Origin: Paenibacillus polymyxa
GTDB taxonomy: Bacteria > Bacillota > Bacilli > Paenibacillales > Paenibacillaceae
Direction: 5' to 3'
Assembly (NCBI RefSeq): GCF_001719045.1
Contig: NZ_CP015423.1
Span: 4,587,501-4,651,500, forward strand
Length of the DNA stretch: 64,000 bases
Under the pieces are notes generated by a model. The model did no database searches and had not been told where the DNA came from. It saw nothing but the letters and a program-made list of their open reading frames with translations. The first letter of the stretch is position 1, and each line of letters starts with the position of its first letter. The position numbers were made by a program, and so were the translations under genes. Shown piece after piece: positions 17,604 through 25,754 of this stretch.

Positions 17604-17631
17604 TTTACAAATCTAATAAAATAGATATAAT
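17604..17631 (+). promoter_or_regulatory. Promoter of the ArsR-like gene, possibly giving a leaderless mRNA
   Basis: TTTACA (17604-17609) and TATAAT (17626-17631) are 16 bases apart. The predicted transcription start, about seven bases further, coincides with ATG 17639, and no ribosome-binding site is present. Between the two boxes lies an inverted repeat, ATCTA-ATAAAA-TAGAT, a candidate autoregulatory operator. Confidence 0.6.
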
Positions 17632-17638
17632 GTTTTAT

Positions 17639-17950
17639 ATGGAACCGTCATTGATTTATAAAGCATTGTCAAACGAAACTCGTCGTCTAATTATGCTGTG
17701 GTTAAAAAAACCAGAAGAGTTTTTTGATGAACAGGCTTATCTAAAGCAAGGGCTTAATTTTCAAATTGGTGTATGTGTGGGAGATATACAGGCTAAATCG
17801 GGACTTGCGCAGTCTGTGATTTCAAGTTATTTATTAACGATGCAAAAATCCGGTTTGTTAGAGTCTGAGCGTATTGGGAAGTGGACGTACTATCGTCGGA
17901 ATGAAAAAACAATCCGGGAATTTGCCGAGTACGTTCAAAAGGAACTATAA
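17639..17950 (+). CDS. ArsR-type winged-helix transcription regulator
   Basis: 103 residues with the ArsR pattern: MEPSLIYKALSNETRRLIML at the N terminus, a recognition region KSGLAQSVISSYLLTMQKSG, and a wing LESERIGKWTYYRRNEK. The single cysteine (ICVGDIQ-like region near residue 48) does not form a known metal motif. The frame is open further upstream across the previous terminator, which cannot be coding; ATG 17639 or ATG 17630 is the start, with no ribosome-binding site. The next gene is an MFS exporter, and the motif TACAAATCT occurs in both promoter regions, so this protein probably represses itself and the exporter. Confidence 0.8.
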   Translation: MEPSLIYKALSNETRRLIMLWLKKPEEFFDEQAYLKQGLNFQIGVCVGDIQAKSGLAQSVISSYLLTMQKSGLLESERIGKWTYYRRNEKTIREFAEYVQKEL

Positions 17951-18026
17951 ACTGAAAGGAGGTTTTTTTTCACATAACATATCTACAAATCTGTATATAT
18001 AATTAAATTGGAGGCTTATACTTAAA

Positions 18027-19202
18027 ATGAAAAAGGTTAACCCGTTACTTATTATCATTCTGGCTTTAGGCGTATTCGGCATTATTACAACGGAAATGGG
18101 GATTATAGGCGTTCTCCCTCAAGTAACCCAAAAATTCAATGTATCAGCTGCCCAGGCTGGTTGGCTCGTTAGTATTTTTTCTTTAGTTGTTGCCATTTCA
18201 GGTCCGTTCTTGACCTTACTCGTTTCCGGCATGAATCGTAAAGTCATTCTATTAAGCGCTGTATTCAGTTTTGTCATTTCTAATATTGTCTATGCCTATA
18301 CCACTCATTTTGAGGTCATGCTCATTTTTCGTGTTCTTCCTGCTATTTTTCATCCTGTCTTTTTTTCGGTCGCTCTCGTGACTGCATCTCATCTTGTCCC
18401 CCCTGAAAAGAGTAGTAAAGCCGTCACCAAGGTTTTCGCTGGAATTACAGTAGGATTTGCGTTTGGCGTGCCTTTGACTTCCTATCTTGCTGAAAAGATA
18501 TCGTTAGAAGCTGCTTTCTTGTTTGGAGCTGTCGTAAGCATGATTGCATTTGTGGGAATACTCGTATGGCTTCCTTCCCTGCCCGTTCAGGAAAAGATGT
18601 CTTATGGCAAACAGCTTGGTATATTACGTAAACCTCAATTGTGGTTCAACATTGTGACTGTTATTTTTATCTTTGCAGCTATGTTTTCGGTGTATAGCTA
18701 CTTTGCCGAATATCTTGGAGAAGTAACTCTTATGAACGGGTCATGGATCAGTATGATGTTGATGGTCTTTGGAATCGTCATGATTTTTGGGAACTTTTTA
18801 TTTGGAGGATTATTACATAAAAATCTGACAAAGACCGTCATCATGTTCCCATTGCTATATATGGTCATTTACGTATTCACTTATGCTCTGGGAGCTTCTT
18901 TCCTACCGATGATTGTGGTTGTACTCATTTGGGGGGCCGTGCATTCCGGGGGGCTAATTATTAGTCAAACATGGTTAACCACTGAAGCGAAAGAAGCTCC
19001 AGAGTTTGGTAACAGTCTGTTTGTCTCATTTTCTAATCTGGGTATTACGATAGGGGCTGCTATGGGCGGGTGGTTTATCTCTCACTTGGGAATACACCAG
19101 CTCATCTGGAGCGGATTGATGTTTGCACTGCTAGCGTTTTTATCTATGATTTTAAAAATAAAATTGTTCAATTCGAATGCAACGGAAGTCAACGTGCGTT
19201 AA
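18027..19202 (+). CDS. MFS transporter, DHA1 drug-exporter type
   Basis: 391 residues with 12 predicted membrane helices. It resembles the AraJ/YtbD/PbuE group of proton-driven exporters: TTEMGIIGVLPQVTQKFNVS at the end of helix 1, GMNRKVILL in loop 2-3, and RVLPAIFHPVFFSVAL in helix 4. GGAGG precedes the ATG. It lies 77 bases after the ArsR-like gene and is probably controlled by it. Substrate unknown. Confidence 0.88.
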   Translation: MKKVNPLLIIILALGVFGIITTEMGIIGVLPQVTQKFNVSAAQAGWLVSIFSLVVAISGPFLTLLVSGMNRKVILLSAVFSFVISNIVYAYTTHFEVMLIFRVLPAIFHPVFFSVALVTASHLVPPEKSSKAVTKVFAGITVGFAFGVPLTSYLAEKISLEAAFLFGAVVSMIAFVGILVWLPSLPVQEKMSYGKQLGILRKPQLWFNIVTVIFIFAAMFSVYSYFAEYLGEVTLMNGSWISMMLMVFGIVMIFGNFLFGGLLHKNLTKTVIMFPLLYMVIYVFTYALGASFLPMIVVVLIWGAVHSGGLIISQTWLTTEAKEAPEFGNSLFVSFSNLGITIGAAMGGWFISHLGIHQLIWSGLMFALLAFLSMILKIKLFNSNATEVNVR

Positions 19203-19272
19203 AATATGGAGAGATATTAGAAGAGTACTCTAGAAGATGATGACCATAAAATGATGCATGGGGTGATGTTGA

Positions 19273-19377
19273 TTGAATTTCGTATGGACTTCGATCTTAA
19301 TGACATTCGTAATCGTTATCGGGATTTTGGCGTTGCTCATCTGGGGAGTGATATCCTTAATTAAGCGTTTTCGCTAA
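19273..19377 (+). CDS. Small single-helix membrane protein (34 aa)
   Basis: TTG 19273 follows GGGGTGA at a spacing of seven bases and encodes MNFVWTSILMTFVIVIGILA, then a short hydrophobic stretch and the basic tail SLIKRFR. One transmembrane helix with a positively charged C terminus is predicted. A second frame (from ATG 19266) is also open for about 30 codons, but its product is not recognisable. Confidence 0.5.
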   Translation: MNFVWTSILMTFVIVIGILALLIWGVISLIKRFR

Positions 19378-19418
19378 TCGCAATGAAGGGGTAGGCATCT
19401 CTATGTACAGGTGTAACC

Positions 19419-19763
19419 TTGCATCAATACGTTCAAATTCTCAATTATAACGGGCATACTCAGCGGTCAGTAGAGCTTTTAAATGAGGAGATTTTAGATT
19501 TGGAAGGTACAGGGTACCGGATTATACATGCTGAACCTTATATTCAGATGGCGGAAACACTTCTTCATCAGAGCAATCCTGTATTAGCTCATGAATATCT
19601 CCAGAAGGCATACTTGATTGGAAGTGCAAGAGCATTTCGGGACCAGCCCAAGCTCTATCAAGAAATGGCGAAAAGTAAATCTCTGGATGAACAGGATATA
19701 CTACTTCAATTTGCGGCGTTGGATGTGAACGCCAAACTTCTAACCGATTTAAAGGATAATTAA
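19419..19763 (+). CDS. Hypothetical protein, helical, possibly a gene remnant
   Basis: 114 residues, all-helical by composition, with a TPR-like flavour (RSVELLNEEILDLEGTGYRI ... MAETLLHQSNPVLAHEYLQK). The only possible start is TTG 19419, with no convincing ribosome-binding site, and a stop codon lies nine codons upstream. It may therefore be the 3' part of a decayed TPR-type regulator. I do not recognise a close family. Confidence 0.35.
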   Translation: MHQYVQILNYNGHTQRSVELLNEEILDLEGTGYRIIHAEPYIQMAETLLHQSNPVLAHEYLQKAYLIGSARAFRDQPKLYQEMAKSKSLDEQDILLQFAALDVNAKLLTDLKDN

Positions 19764-19862
19764 TAACCAATGTAATGAACCTCATACAGTCTGAGATAAA
19801 ATGCTGATCTGGATACGACGGACTAATGGGCTTCAATATTATTTATGGGGAGGACTAATGCA

Positions 19863-20540
19863 TTGAAATTAAAAGAAGTGCTCTTAGGCACCCACAGTTT
19901 CGAAGCGATGAAAGCTTTTTACGGCTCTCTCTTGGATTTGCAGGTTGTGGAGGAAAGCTCTTTGCGGTTGTCGTTTCAAGTAGGAGAATCAGTTCTTGCT
20001 TTCCAGGAATCCCCCCATATGGAGAATGGATTTTATCATATTGCGGTTACGATTCCAACGAATAAATTCATAGAAGCAAAACAGTGGGTAATCGACCGTG
20101 GGATTTCATTGATTTCAAGATCCGAAGAAGATGAGTTTTTTTTCGAAAACTGGAATGCAACAGCACTTTACTTCTATGATCCAGATCATAACCTCGTTGA
20201 ATTCATTGCCCACCATACACTCGATAATGCAGTCGCTGAAGCTTTCGGACCCAACTCTATACTTCGTATAAGCGAGATTGGTCTTCCGGTCGATGATGTT
20301 CCAGAGGTATCTAGAATAATTACCGAAACGTTCCAACTTAATTCATGGGGAGGGGCTGGACAGAAATTCGCGCCGCTAGGGGATGTAGAAGGATCATTTA
20401 TAGTCATAGACAAGCAACGGCCTTGGTTTCCTGATGATAGGCTTCCGACCGTGTTCAGCATCAGTGTCTTGTTTGAAGCTCCACACTCTGCCAGTCTTTC
20501 ACTGCATAATGGTTTGTATGAATTGAGAGCAGACGGATAG
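19863..20540 (+). CDS. VOC (glyoxalase/bleomycin-resistance) superfamily protein
   Basis: 225 residues with two vicinal-oxygen-chelate modules. The first has LGTHSFEAMKAFYGSLLDLQ ... FYHIAVTIP and ALYFYDPDHNLVEFIAHH; the second has RISEIGLPVDDVPEVSRIIT and is shorter and degenerate. GGGGAGG (19847-19853) is nine bases from TTG 19863, which I take as the start; the ATG at 19845 contains that site itself. Metal ligands His and Glu are present in the first module. The substrate is unknown. Confidence 0.82.
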   Translation: MKLKEVLLGTHSFEAMKAFYGSLLDLQVVEESSLRLSFQVGESVLAFQESPHMENGFYHIAVTIPTNKFIEAKQWVIDRGISLISRSEEDEFFFENWNATALYFYDPDHNLVEFIAHHTLDNAVAEAFGPNSILRISEIGLPVDDVPEVSRIITETFQLNSWGGAGQKFAPLGDVEGSFIVIDKQRPWFPDDRLPTVFSISVLFEAPHSASLSLHNGLYELRADG

Positions 20541-20557
20541 TGCTTCCCATCTCCACC

Positions 20558-20607
20558 ATCCCCGGATTTCTGGAATAAAGCTTACGATGGAGTGGAAATC
20601 CGGGGAT
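20558..20607. other. Perfect 13-bp hairpin without T tract
   Basis: ATCCCCGGATTTC (20558-20570) pairs exactly with GAAATCCGGGGAT (20595-20607). It lies between the VOC and GNAT genes, 24 bases before the GNAT start. There is no T run, so it may be a processing, stability or regulatory hairpin rather than a terminator. Confidence 0.6.
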
Positions 20608-20631
20608 CATAATACATACAGGAGAGAATAT

Positions 20632-21087
20632 ATGAATATTAGACTACTTCATTCAAATGAAAAATATCCAATAGAGCTTTTGTTACTAGCTGATCCATCG
20701 CACCAACTTGTTGAGGAATACTTAAAGAGAGGGGAGTGTTATGTAGCAGAGATTGACCAACATATTGTTGGAGTCTATGTTCTTTTACCTACAAGACCTG
20801 AAACAGTTGAGTTAGTGAATATAGCAGTGTCAGAAGGTATGCATGGTAAAGGAATAGGCAGACAATTAGTAACACATGCAATTGAAACAGCCAGGGCACA
20901 AGGTTATAAAACGATGGAAATGGGTACAGGAAACTCTAGCATTGGGCAGTTAGCTCTCTACCAAAAATGTGGGTTCAGAATTGTTGGTGTAGATCTAGAT
21001 TTCTTTGTCAGACACAACTATCTAGAAGAAATTTATGAGAATGGCATACAGTGTAGAGATATGATTCGTATGTCTCAGGATTTATAG
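20632..21087 (+). CDS. GNAT family N-acetyltransferase
   Basis: 151 residues with the acetyl-CoA-binding core: VELVNIAVSEGMHGKGIGRQ contains the R/Q-x-x-G-x-G/A loop (GKGIGR), followed by a helix and ALYQKCGFRIVGVD of motif B. ATG 20632 has AGGAGAG correctly placed. The acceptor substrate cannot be deduced. Confidence 0.85.
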   Translation: MNIRLLHSNEKYPIELLLLADPSHQLVEEYLKRGECYVAEIDQHIVGVYVLLPTRPETVELVNIAVSEGMHGKGIGRQLVTHAIETARAQGYKTMEMGTGNSSIGQLALYQKCGFRIVGVDLDFFVRHNYLEEIYENGIQCRDMIRMSQDL

Positions 21088-21135
21088 AGCTTAAATTCTT
21101 TGCAAGCCCATCAAAGGTATCTTAAGTAAGGTTCT

Positions 21136-21169
21136 GAAAGGTATATGATATTGTGCCAAAAGATGGTAC
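21136..21169 (+). promoter_or_regulatory. Conserved element upstream of receptor gene, copy 1
   Basis: GGTATATGATATTGTGCC followed by AAAAGATGGTAC. The same block, GTATATgAtttTGTtcCaaA with an ATGGTA-like end, lies 90-150 bases upstream of all four receptor loci in this island. It is a candidate promoter or operator for the peptide-receptor family. Confidence 0.55.
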
Positions 21170-21184
21170 AATAAATTGCGGAAA

Positions 21185-21220
21185 GGCTATACAATCATTG
21201 GATTGCAATAGTCCTTTTTT
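21185..21220 (+). terminator. Imperfect terminator-like hairpin in the leader of receptor 1
   Basis: GGCTATACAATC pairs with GATTGCAATAGTCC around ATTG, followed by six T residues. It lies between the conserved promoter element and the start of receptor gene 1, so it could end the upstream GNAT transcript or attenuate the receptor transcript. Confidence 0.5.
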
Positions 21221-21264
21221 AATAAGTTGATATCCTACTAAGTTCCTGATAAGGGGTGGTTACT

Positions 21265-22641
21265 TTGTACAACACAACAACCACGATACTCACAGAGATA
21301 ACAAAACATATGAGAGATAATGATTTAATCCTAAGTGATTTAGCTAGAGCAGCCGAAATGAATCCGGGCACCATGAGCAGTATTATTAATGGGAACCGCA
21401 CACTTTCAGTGGATCAGCTAGATCGAATTACACAAGCGATGGGCTACCCCGTTGGTTACTACTATGAACGCTATGTGTCTGAGTATTTAGCAGAGGCTAA
21501 TCCGAATTGGCGTCGAATGAGTCCTTTCATACATAACTGTGCGAAATTAAACAAACTGGACTGCATTCATGATGTGGTCAATCTATTGATGGACAAGTTG
21601 GGCTATTCAGAATCCTTATTTGAGCTTGCTGAAGAGCTGTTTAAAGAAGAATGTTATGAAGCGGCAACTATTCTGTACGAGAATGTAGCTATGAGTGAGA
21701 AAAAACAGTATTCGGAACGTTTAGCAATTTGCCAATATCGACTGTTCCAAACGAGGCAAGGAGATAATCAAGAGAAAAACTATGATGCGGTTGTTCAATT
21801 TGAGGCTTACGTGGAACGTTTGGATGAAGCGGACCAGTTAGATGCGTTAAGAGATTTAGTAAATACTTGTCGTTCATTGCGAAAGTGGGATAAGGCAAAT
21901 AACTTTGCTACGGCCTTGGGCAATAAAGCTGAAATACAATATAAAATTGACCAGCAGCATACAAAGAGTGAGCAAACAAAGAAGCCTTTGTATCCTCCAT
22001 TTGTTTATTGGGCATTTTCGCATTTAATTCGTGCTGAAATTTGTGATGCTAATAAAGATTATGAGACAGCGCTTCAGCATATTCAAAAGTATGCCGATTT
22101 AAGCTGGGTAGAAGAAAAAGATGATACAACTTTAAAATGGAAAAATCAATTTAAAGAATGGGCCGACGCCAATACTTATGTGAATAGGCTTATGTCTGGC
22201 GATGTAAGCGTACTCTCTGATTATGTTGCTTATTTTTCTTCGAAGGAAGATGAAATACTTCCCGCAATAGATAACATAATCGAGGCGGCTAATCGATACA
22301 ATATAAATGTAGATCATATACTTGCATTGTTTGAAGTAGAAATTCAATCTTTTTTGAATGAACAAAATCGAGTAGGCGTATATACTCAACAAATTATTTT
22401 AGAACGTTTTACTCATTTCTCCAATGAATTAGCAAAATACTATTTAAATAAAGGGATTTATTCAGAAGGTTTTCGTTTTTTGTTGAGTTGTTTGGAAAAA
22501 TCTACAGTTATTAATAATAAATCATATATAATCAAATGTGTAAGGCTCTATGAGTCTTATCAAGAATATGCATCATCTGAAACAAAGGCAGTGTATAGAA
22601 AGTTGATTAAAGAGGTGGAGGAAGATGAAGATGAAGCGTAA
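21265..22641 (+). CDS. RRNPP-type quorum-sensing receptor, XRE helix-turn-helix plus TPR-like repeats (receptor 1)
   Basis: An N-terminal XRE helix-turn-helix (residues about 10-65: LSDLARAAEMNPGTMSSIIN, GNRTLSVDQLDRITQAMG) is followed by about 390 residues of helical repeats (ESLFELAEELFKEECYEAAT, QYSERLAICQYRLFQTRQGD). This is the layout of cytoplasmic peptide receptors of the RRNPP group (PlcR, Rgg, AimR). The very short secreted-peptide gene overlapping its 3' end completes a receptor/peptide pair, like the systems described in P. polymyxa (called Alo). TTG 21265 has GGGGTGG six bases upstream. It shares extensive identity with receptor 2. DNA targets are unknown. Confidence 0.85.
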   Translation: MYNTTTTILTEITKHMRDNDLILSDLARAAEMNPGTMSSIINGNRTLSVDQLDRITQAMGYPVGYYYERYVSEYLAEANPNWRRMSPFIHNCAKLNKLDCIHDVVNLLMDKLGYSESLFELAEELFKEECYEAATILYENVAMSEKKQYSERLAICQYRLFQTRQGDNQEKNYDAVVQFEAYVERLDEADQLDALRDLVNTCRSLRKWDKANNFATALGNKAEIQYKIDQQHTKSEQTKKPLYPPFVYWAFSHLIRAEICDANKDYETALQHIQKYADLSWVEEKDDTTLKWKNQFKEWADANTYVNRLMSGDVSVLSDYVAYFSSKEDEILPAIDNIIEAANRYNINVDHILALFEVEIQSFLNEQNRVGVYTQQIILERFTHFSNELAKYYLNKGIYSEGFRFLLSCLEKSTVINNKSYIIKCVRLYESYQEYASSETKAVYRKLIKEVEEDEDEA

Positions 22642-22759
22642 AATTGTTCTAACCTTATGGGTGACTAGTTTTCTAGTATTGACGATAATGGTTCCTCCTT
22701 TCCAATATCAAGATGATGGGTTTAATTACGAACCGACAGGGCACCACGGAGGAATCTAA
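22631..22759 (+). CDS. Secreted signalling pro-peptide (partner of receptor 1)
   Basis: 42 residues from ATG 22631, nine bases after GGAGG (22617-22621), overlapping the receptor gene by 11 bases. An N-terminal KRK precedes a hydrophobic export helix (IVLTLWVTSFLVLTIMV). A polar tail follows, PPFQYQDDGF and then NYEPTGHHGGI at the C terminus. This is the organisation of Phr/AimP-type pre-peptides; the mature signal is presumably cut from the C terminus and re-imported by an oligopeptide permease. ATG 22625 is an alternative start. A terminator follows. Confidence 0.78.
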   Translation: MKRKIVLTLWVTSFLVLTIMVPPFQYQDDGFNYEPTGHHGGI

Positions 22760-22817
22760 GAATAAAAAGTCTCCAGTATAAGGCACAGTAGGACCTAAAA
22801 AATTACTATTATTAAGT

Positions 22818-22848
22818 GGTTAGACGGAATGATCCGTCTAACCTTTTT
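22818..22848 (+). terminator. Terminator of the receptor 1/peptide unit
   Basis: A perfect 11-bp stem, GGTTAGACGGA with TCCGTCTAACC, a four-base loop and TTTTT. A related sequence is found fused behind the broken kptA copy at about 45109-45160. Confidence 0.93.
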
Positions 22849-22947
22849 ATTATCTGTTTTGCTGTATATAAGCAATATGAGGAAATCTTCTTTTGAGAAA
22901 TATATGTAAAAAGTGCAAAAATGTTATGTGTGCTGTTGTAAACAACT

Positions 22948-22980
22948 GAAGGGTATATGACTTTGTTCCAAAAGAAAATG
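22948..22980 (+). promoter_or_regulatory. Conserved element upstream of receptor gene, copy 2
   Basis: GGGTATATGACTTTGTTCC followed by AAAAGAAAATG, matching the copies at 21136, 32778 and 41085. Confidence 0.55.
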
Positions 22981-23071
22981 ATGGGCTAAAGTAATTCTTA
23001 CTAACTGTTTCTCATTACATGGTTTAATTATGTATCATATGCCGAGTCTACGTTGAAAGGGTGGTTTATCT

Positions 23072-24445
23072 ATGGAGATCACACCTACGATTAGAGCAGA
23101 AATTCAAACCTATCTGATAAGAAAAAGCTTAACCATGACCGAGTTTGGTCACATTATTGATTTGAATGTAGGAACGGTTAGTGGCATTGTGACGGGCAAC
23201 CGACCTATTTCTGTTCACCAGCTAGATCGGATCACTATGGGAATGAATTTACCATCGGATTATTTTTATGAACGTTATATTGATGAATGTATTGAAGAAG
23301 AACCGCTTAACTGGCGAAGAATCAGCCCTTTTTTGTACCGGTGCGCGGAGTTAGGGCGACTTGATTGCTTGCGAAGAGTTGTAGGTATGTTGCTAGATAA
23401 TCCTGTTTATCTTCCTTCACTTTTTGAAGTAGCCGAGGATTCTTTTAAAAAGGGTAATACTAGAGCAGCGGCGTTCCTTTATGAAAACGTGTCAGAAGGG
23501 GAAAAGTATCAGTATTCAGAACGATTGGCGGTTTGCCAGTATCGATTGTTTACGATTCGTATTGGAGACGATCAAGAGAAAAACTATGATGCAGCCATTC
23601 AATTTGAGCCTTACGTTGATCGATTAGATGAGGTAGATCAGTTAGATGCCTTAAAAGACTTGGCGAATACATACCGCTCGTTACGAAAATGGGATAAAGT
23701 AGAACTATTCGCTAAAGCAATGGGAGACAAGGCAAAAATTCAATACAAACTGCAACAACAGCGGCATCATGTACACAAAGACAATTCGAAGAAACCAAGC
23801 TTCCCTCTGTTTGCTTATTGGGCATTTTCTCATTTGCTTCGGGCAGAAGCTTGTGAAGGAAGGAAAGACTACGAGAAGGCACTTCAGCACACTTATGCTT
23901 ATTCCGATTTGAGCTGGGTAAATGCTACAGATGAAACTGCTCTGAAATGGAAAAAAAAGTACGAAGACTGGGCAGTAGTAAATACGTACTTAAATAAGCT
24001 GCTTTCTGGCGATAAGAGCGTTCTTTCTGATTATGTAACTTATATTTCTTCAAGAAAAGATGAGATTCTTCCCGCACTTGATATTATGATCGAGGCAGCT
24101 AACCGATATCATTTTGATGTAGATGATATTTTAAAGCAATTTGAAGAAGAAATCATCTCCTTTCTGGAACAGAAAAAAGTTGAAGGATTGTATTCTCAAC
24201 GATTCACAACGGAGCGATACACTCATTTCTCAAGGGAATTGGCAATCTATCTTTTGCGTAAAGGGAAGTTTTCAGATGGATTCACATTTTTGTTCAGTTG
24301 TTTGGAAAAGTCGGCTGAAGCTAATAATAGAATACAAGCAATTAGATGTATGAGGTTGTTTACACATTTTAAAGAACATGCATCTGCTCACACGAAGGAA
24401 GTCTATGGAAATCTGATTAAAGCGGTTAACGAAGATGAAGAGTAA
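23072..24445 (+). CDS. RRNPP-type quorum-sensing receptor (receptor 2)
   Basis: 457 residues, clearly paralogous to receptor 1: helix-turn-helix at 10-65 (TEFGHIIDLNVGTVSGIVTG, then PISVHQLDRITMGMNLPSDY), then helical repeats including QYSERLAVCQYRLFTIRIGD and DQLDALKDLANTYRSLRKWD. ATG 23072 follows GGGTGG. The expected pro-peptide gene at its 3' end is degraded (see next entry), so this may now be an orphan receptor, or one that listens to the peptide of system 1, whose C-terminal sequence is similar. Its DNA targets are unknown. Confidence 0.83.
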   Translation: MEITPTIRAEIQTYLIRKSLTMTEFGHIIDLNVGTVSGIVTGNRPISVHQLDRITMGMNLPSDYFYERYIDECIEEEPLNWRRISPFLYRCAELGRLDCLRRVVGMLLDNPVYLPSLFEVAEDSFKKGNTRAAAFLYENVSEGEKYQYSERLAVCQYRLFTIRIGDDQEKNYDAAIQFEPYVDRLDEVDQLDALKDLANTYRSLRKWDKVELFAKAMGDKAKIQYKLQQQRHHVHKDNSKKPSFPLFAYWAFSHLLRAEACEGRKDYEKALQHTYAYSDLSWVNATDETALKWKKKYEDWAVVNTYLNKLLSGDKSVLSDYVTYISSRKDEILPALDIMIEAANRYHFDVDDILKQFEEEIISFLEQKKVEGLYSQRFTTERYTHFSRELAIYLLRKGKFSDGFTFLFSCLEKSAEANNRIQAIRCMRLFTHFKEHASAHTKEVYGNLIKAVNEDEE

Positions 24446-24556
24446 GCTGATCCCACCATTCCAGTTTTATGTTAGTAGCCAGTGGAGGCACCTCCTATTG
24501 AGCATTGAGAGAATGGCTCGAATTACGGACCAACGGGTCACCACGTGGCAGTCTGA
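24435..24556 (+). pseudogene. Degenerate pro-peptide gene of receptor 2
   Basis: Like the intact peptide gene it starts inside the end of the receptor gene (ATG 24435, MKSK). Only fragments remain: PPFQF in the first frame, and NYGPTGHHVAV then TGA in another frame (24521-24556), which align with PPFQY and NYEPTGHHGGI of the intact peptide. The hydrophobic export segment is missing and the tail frame contains TAG and TGA stops. No single frame gives a secreted peptide. Confidence 0.6.
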
Positions 24557-24606
24557 GAATAAAATGCTCTCAAGTTAAAACCACAGCCATTAGAAGGAGT
24601 AAGAGT

Positions 24607-25009
24607 ATGAAGACAGATAAAATAAATGATACCTACTATGCTGGATTTGAAGGAGAACCAGAAATAAGAGTGATTTATACAAATTCAGAAGAGCTATGTA
24701 TTGAAGATATGGAATGGATACTTTGATACATTATTGGATTGTTTGGTTCAACTAGAATCTGCACAAAGTAATATACTAAGTGAATATTATGCCCACGAAG
24801 GCTGGTATAAGGAAAGTTCATGGGAAGCGGAAAATATTGGAGATGCCCTACAATTATTTGATTCATTTGATATTAGATATTTGACTAAGGAAGAAGCGAA
24901 AAGTTTGACTAATATATTACCTGTACTTCCTGATCTTAAGAACGATATAATTATATTGTTACAGAAAGCCGTCAATGGAAACGGCAATGTGTTCATTGAG
25001 TATGATTAA
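24607..25009 (+). pseudogene. Frameshifted small acidic protein, immunity-like
   Basis: ATG 24607 follows AAGGAG and gives MKTDKINDTYYAGFEGEPEI..., stopping at 24726. The next frame (from about 24701) continues with YFDTLLDCLVQLESAQSNIL to VFIEYD at 25009. Joined, they make an acidic, cytoplasmic protein of about 130 residues. It is followed by the same terminator that follows two toxin-immunity genes in this island, so I infer an immunity-type protein. No toxin lies next to it. Confidence 0.5.
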
Positions 25010-25017
25010 TATTTTAT

Positions 25018-25056
25018 AAGCTTGCTCCTAAACATTAAAATGGGAGTAGGCTTTTT
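25018..25056 (+). terminator. Repeated immunity-gene terminator, copy 1
   Basis: AAGCTTGCTCC and GGGAGTAGGCTT form the stem, with a T run after it. Closely similar hairpins follow the immunity genes at 33972 and 42270, and a half copy (GTGGGAGCAAGCTT) is at 25405. Confidence 0.8.
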
Positions 25057-25162
25057 TGCATAGTTAGTCAATCAAATAAAGGGTACGAATTTTTGAACAC
25101 AGCAAACAACAATATTTCCGATATAATCCTTCAAAGTCCATCTTAGTTTCTAGACGATCATA

Positions 25163-25376
25163 TTATTTGTTTTCATGATGTTTATAATTATAAATCCCAT
25201 CATCTACTCCTTTAACGGGGGGTTGGTTATACTGAATGATTTTACTCTGCTCTTTTTTATTAAAATACCTTGAATTTTTACAAGATAGCTGAGTATTTCT
25301 TTTTGAGTACGACTTTAGTTGTGTAGCTACTAAGTATCCAAATGCTTGCAAATATAATTACAATAAAGATTGGCAT
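25163..25376 (-). pseudogene. Remnant of a small one-helix membrane protein
   Basis: On the minus strand MPIFIVIIFASIWILSSYTT starts at 25376 and stops after about 32 codons. A second frame ending at 25163 carries the tail KIIQYNQPPVKGVDDG and YNYKHHENK. The same tail, KIIQYNQAPRKGVDDG and YNYKHHKSN, occurs at 38070-38145 on the minus strand. Two independent copies with conserved residues show the tail was once coding. Confidence 0.55.
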
Positions 25377-25467
25377 TCCATATTTCTTTATAACTATCTC
25401 CTTTGTGGGAGCAAGCTTAAAGCGGCGCTAGCTGTGACGCAATATTTGCTTTGAACCGTCAATAAAG

Positions 25468-25500
25468 AAAAGGAGCTATTGCGATTGGATGGCTCCTTTT
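25468..25500. terminator. Bidirectional terminator
   Basis: AAAAGGAGC pairs with GCTCCTTTT. It lies just after the minus-strand small membrane protein gene. Confidence 0.8.
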
Positions 25501-25523
25501 GCTTTGAGATTACTCTGGGAAAT

Positions 25524-25754
25524 CTACTTATTTCCTTTTATACATAAAAAAACGATTGTATACACCGCTCCAGCAATGAGGCTTAGTATAAACGAGATGG
25601 ATAAAGTTCTGAAAATAAAAGTAGAAGTGGGTACTGTATAAAATTCAAACATACCGTTGATTGAAGAACTCGTTGTTGTTGGCCCTTTAATAAAGGAATA
25701 ATAAATTCCTACACAAAAACCGTAAGACAAATACTTAATTAGATTTTTTTTCAA
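25524..25754 (-). CDS. Small membrane protein, possible frameshift at the start
   Basis: 76 residues with two hydrophobic segments (YLSYGFCVGIYYSFI and FILSLIAGAVYTIVFLCI). The open frame starts at TTG 25754, which has no close ribosome-binding site. A proper GGAGG lies before ATG 25764 in another frame (MSKFEKKSN, then stop). Removing one A from the run of eight A residues at 25744-25751 (minus strand) would join the two as MSKFEKNLIKYLSYG. It is therefore either a recent frameshift or a slippage site. Function unknown. Confidence 0.45.
   Translation of the reverse strand: MKKNLIKYLSYGFCVGIYYSFIKGPTTTSSSINGMFEFYTVPTSTFIFRTLSISFILSLIAGAVYTIVFLCIKGNK

Noticed and set aside
20558..20607. Intrinsic terminator after the VOC gene
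   Set aside because: The stem is perfect but no T tract follows on either strand, so it is listed only as a hairpin.
24505..24726. 73-codon frame starting inside the broken pro-peptide region
   Set aside because: Its first third is the shifted peptide tail; the real gene start is ATG 24607 with its own AAGGAG.
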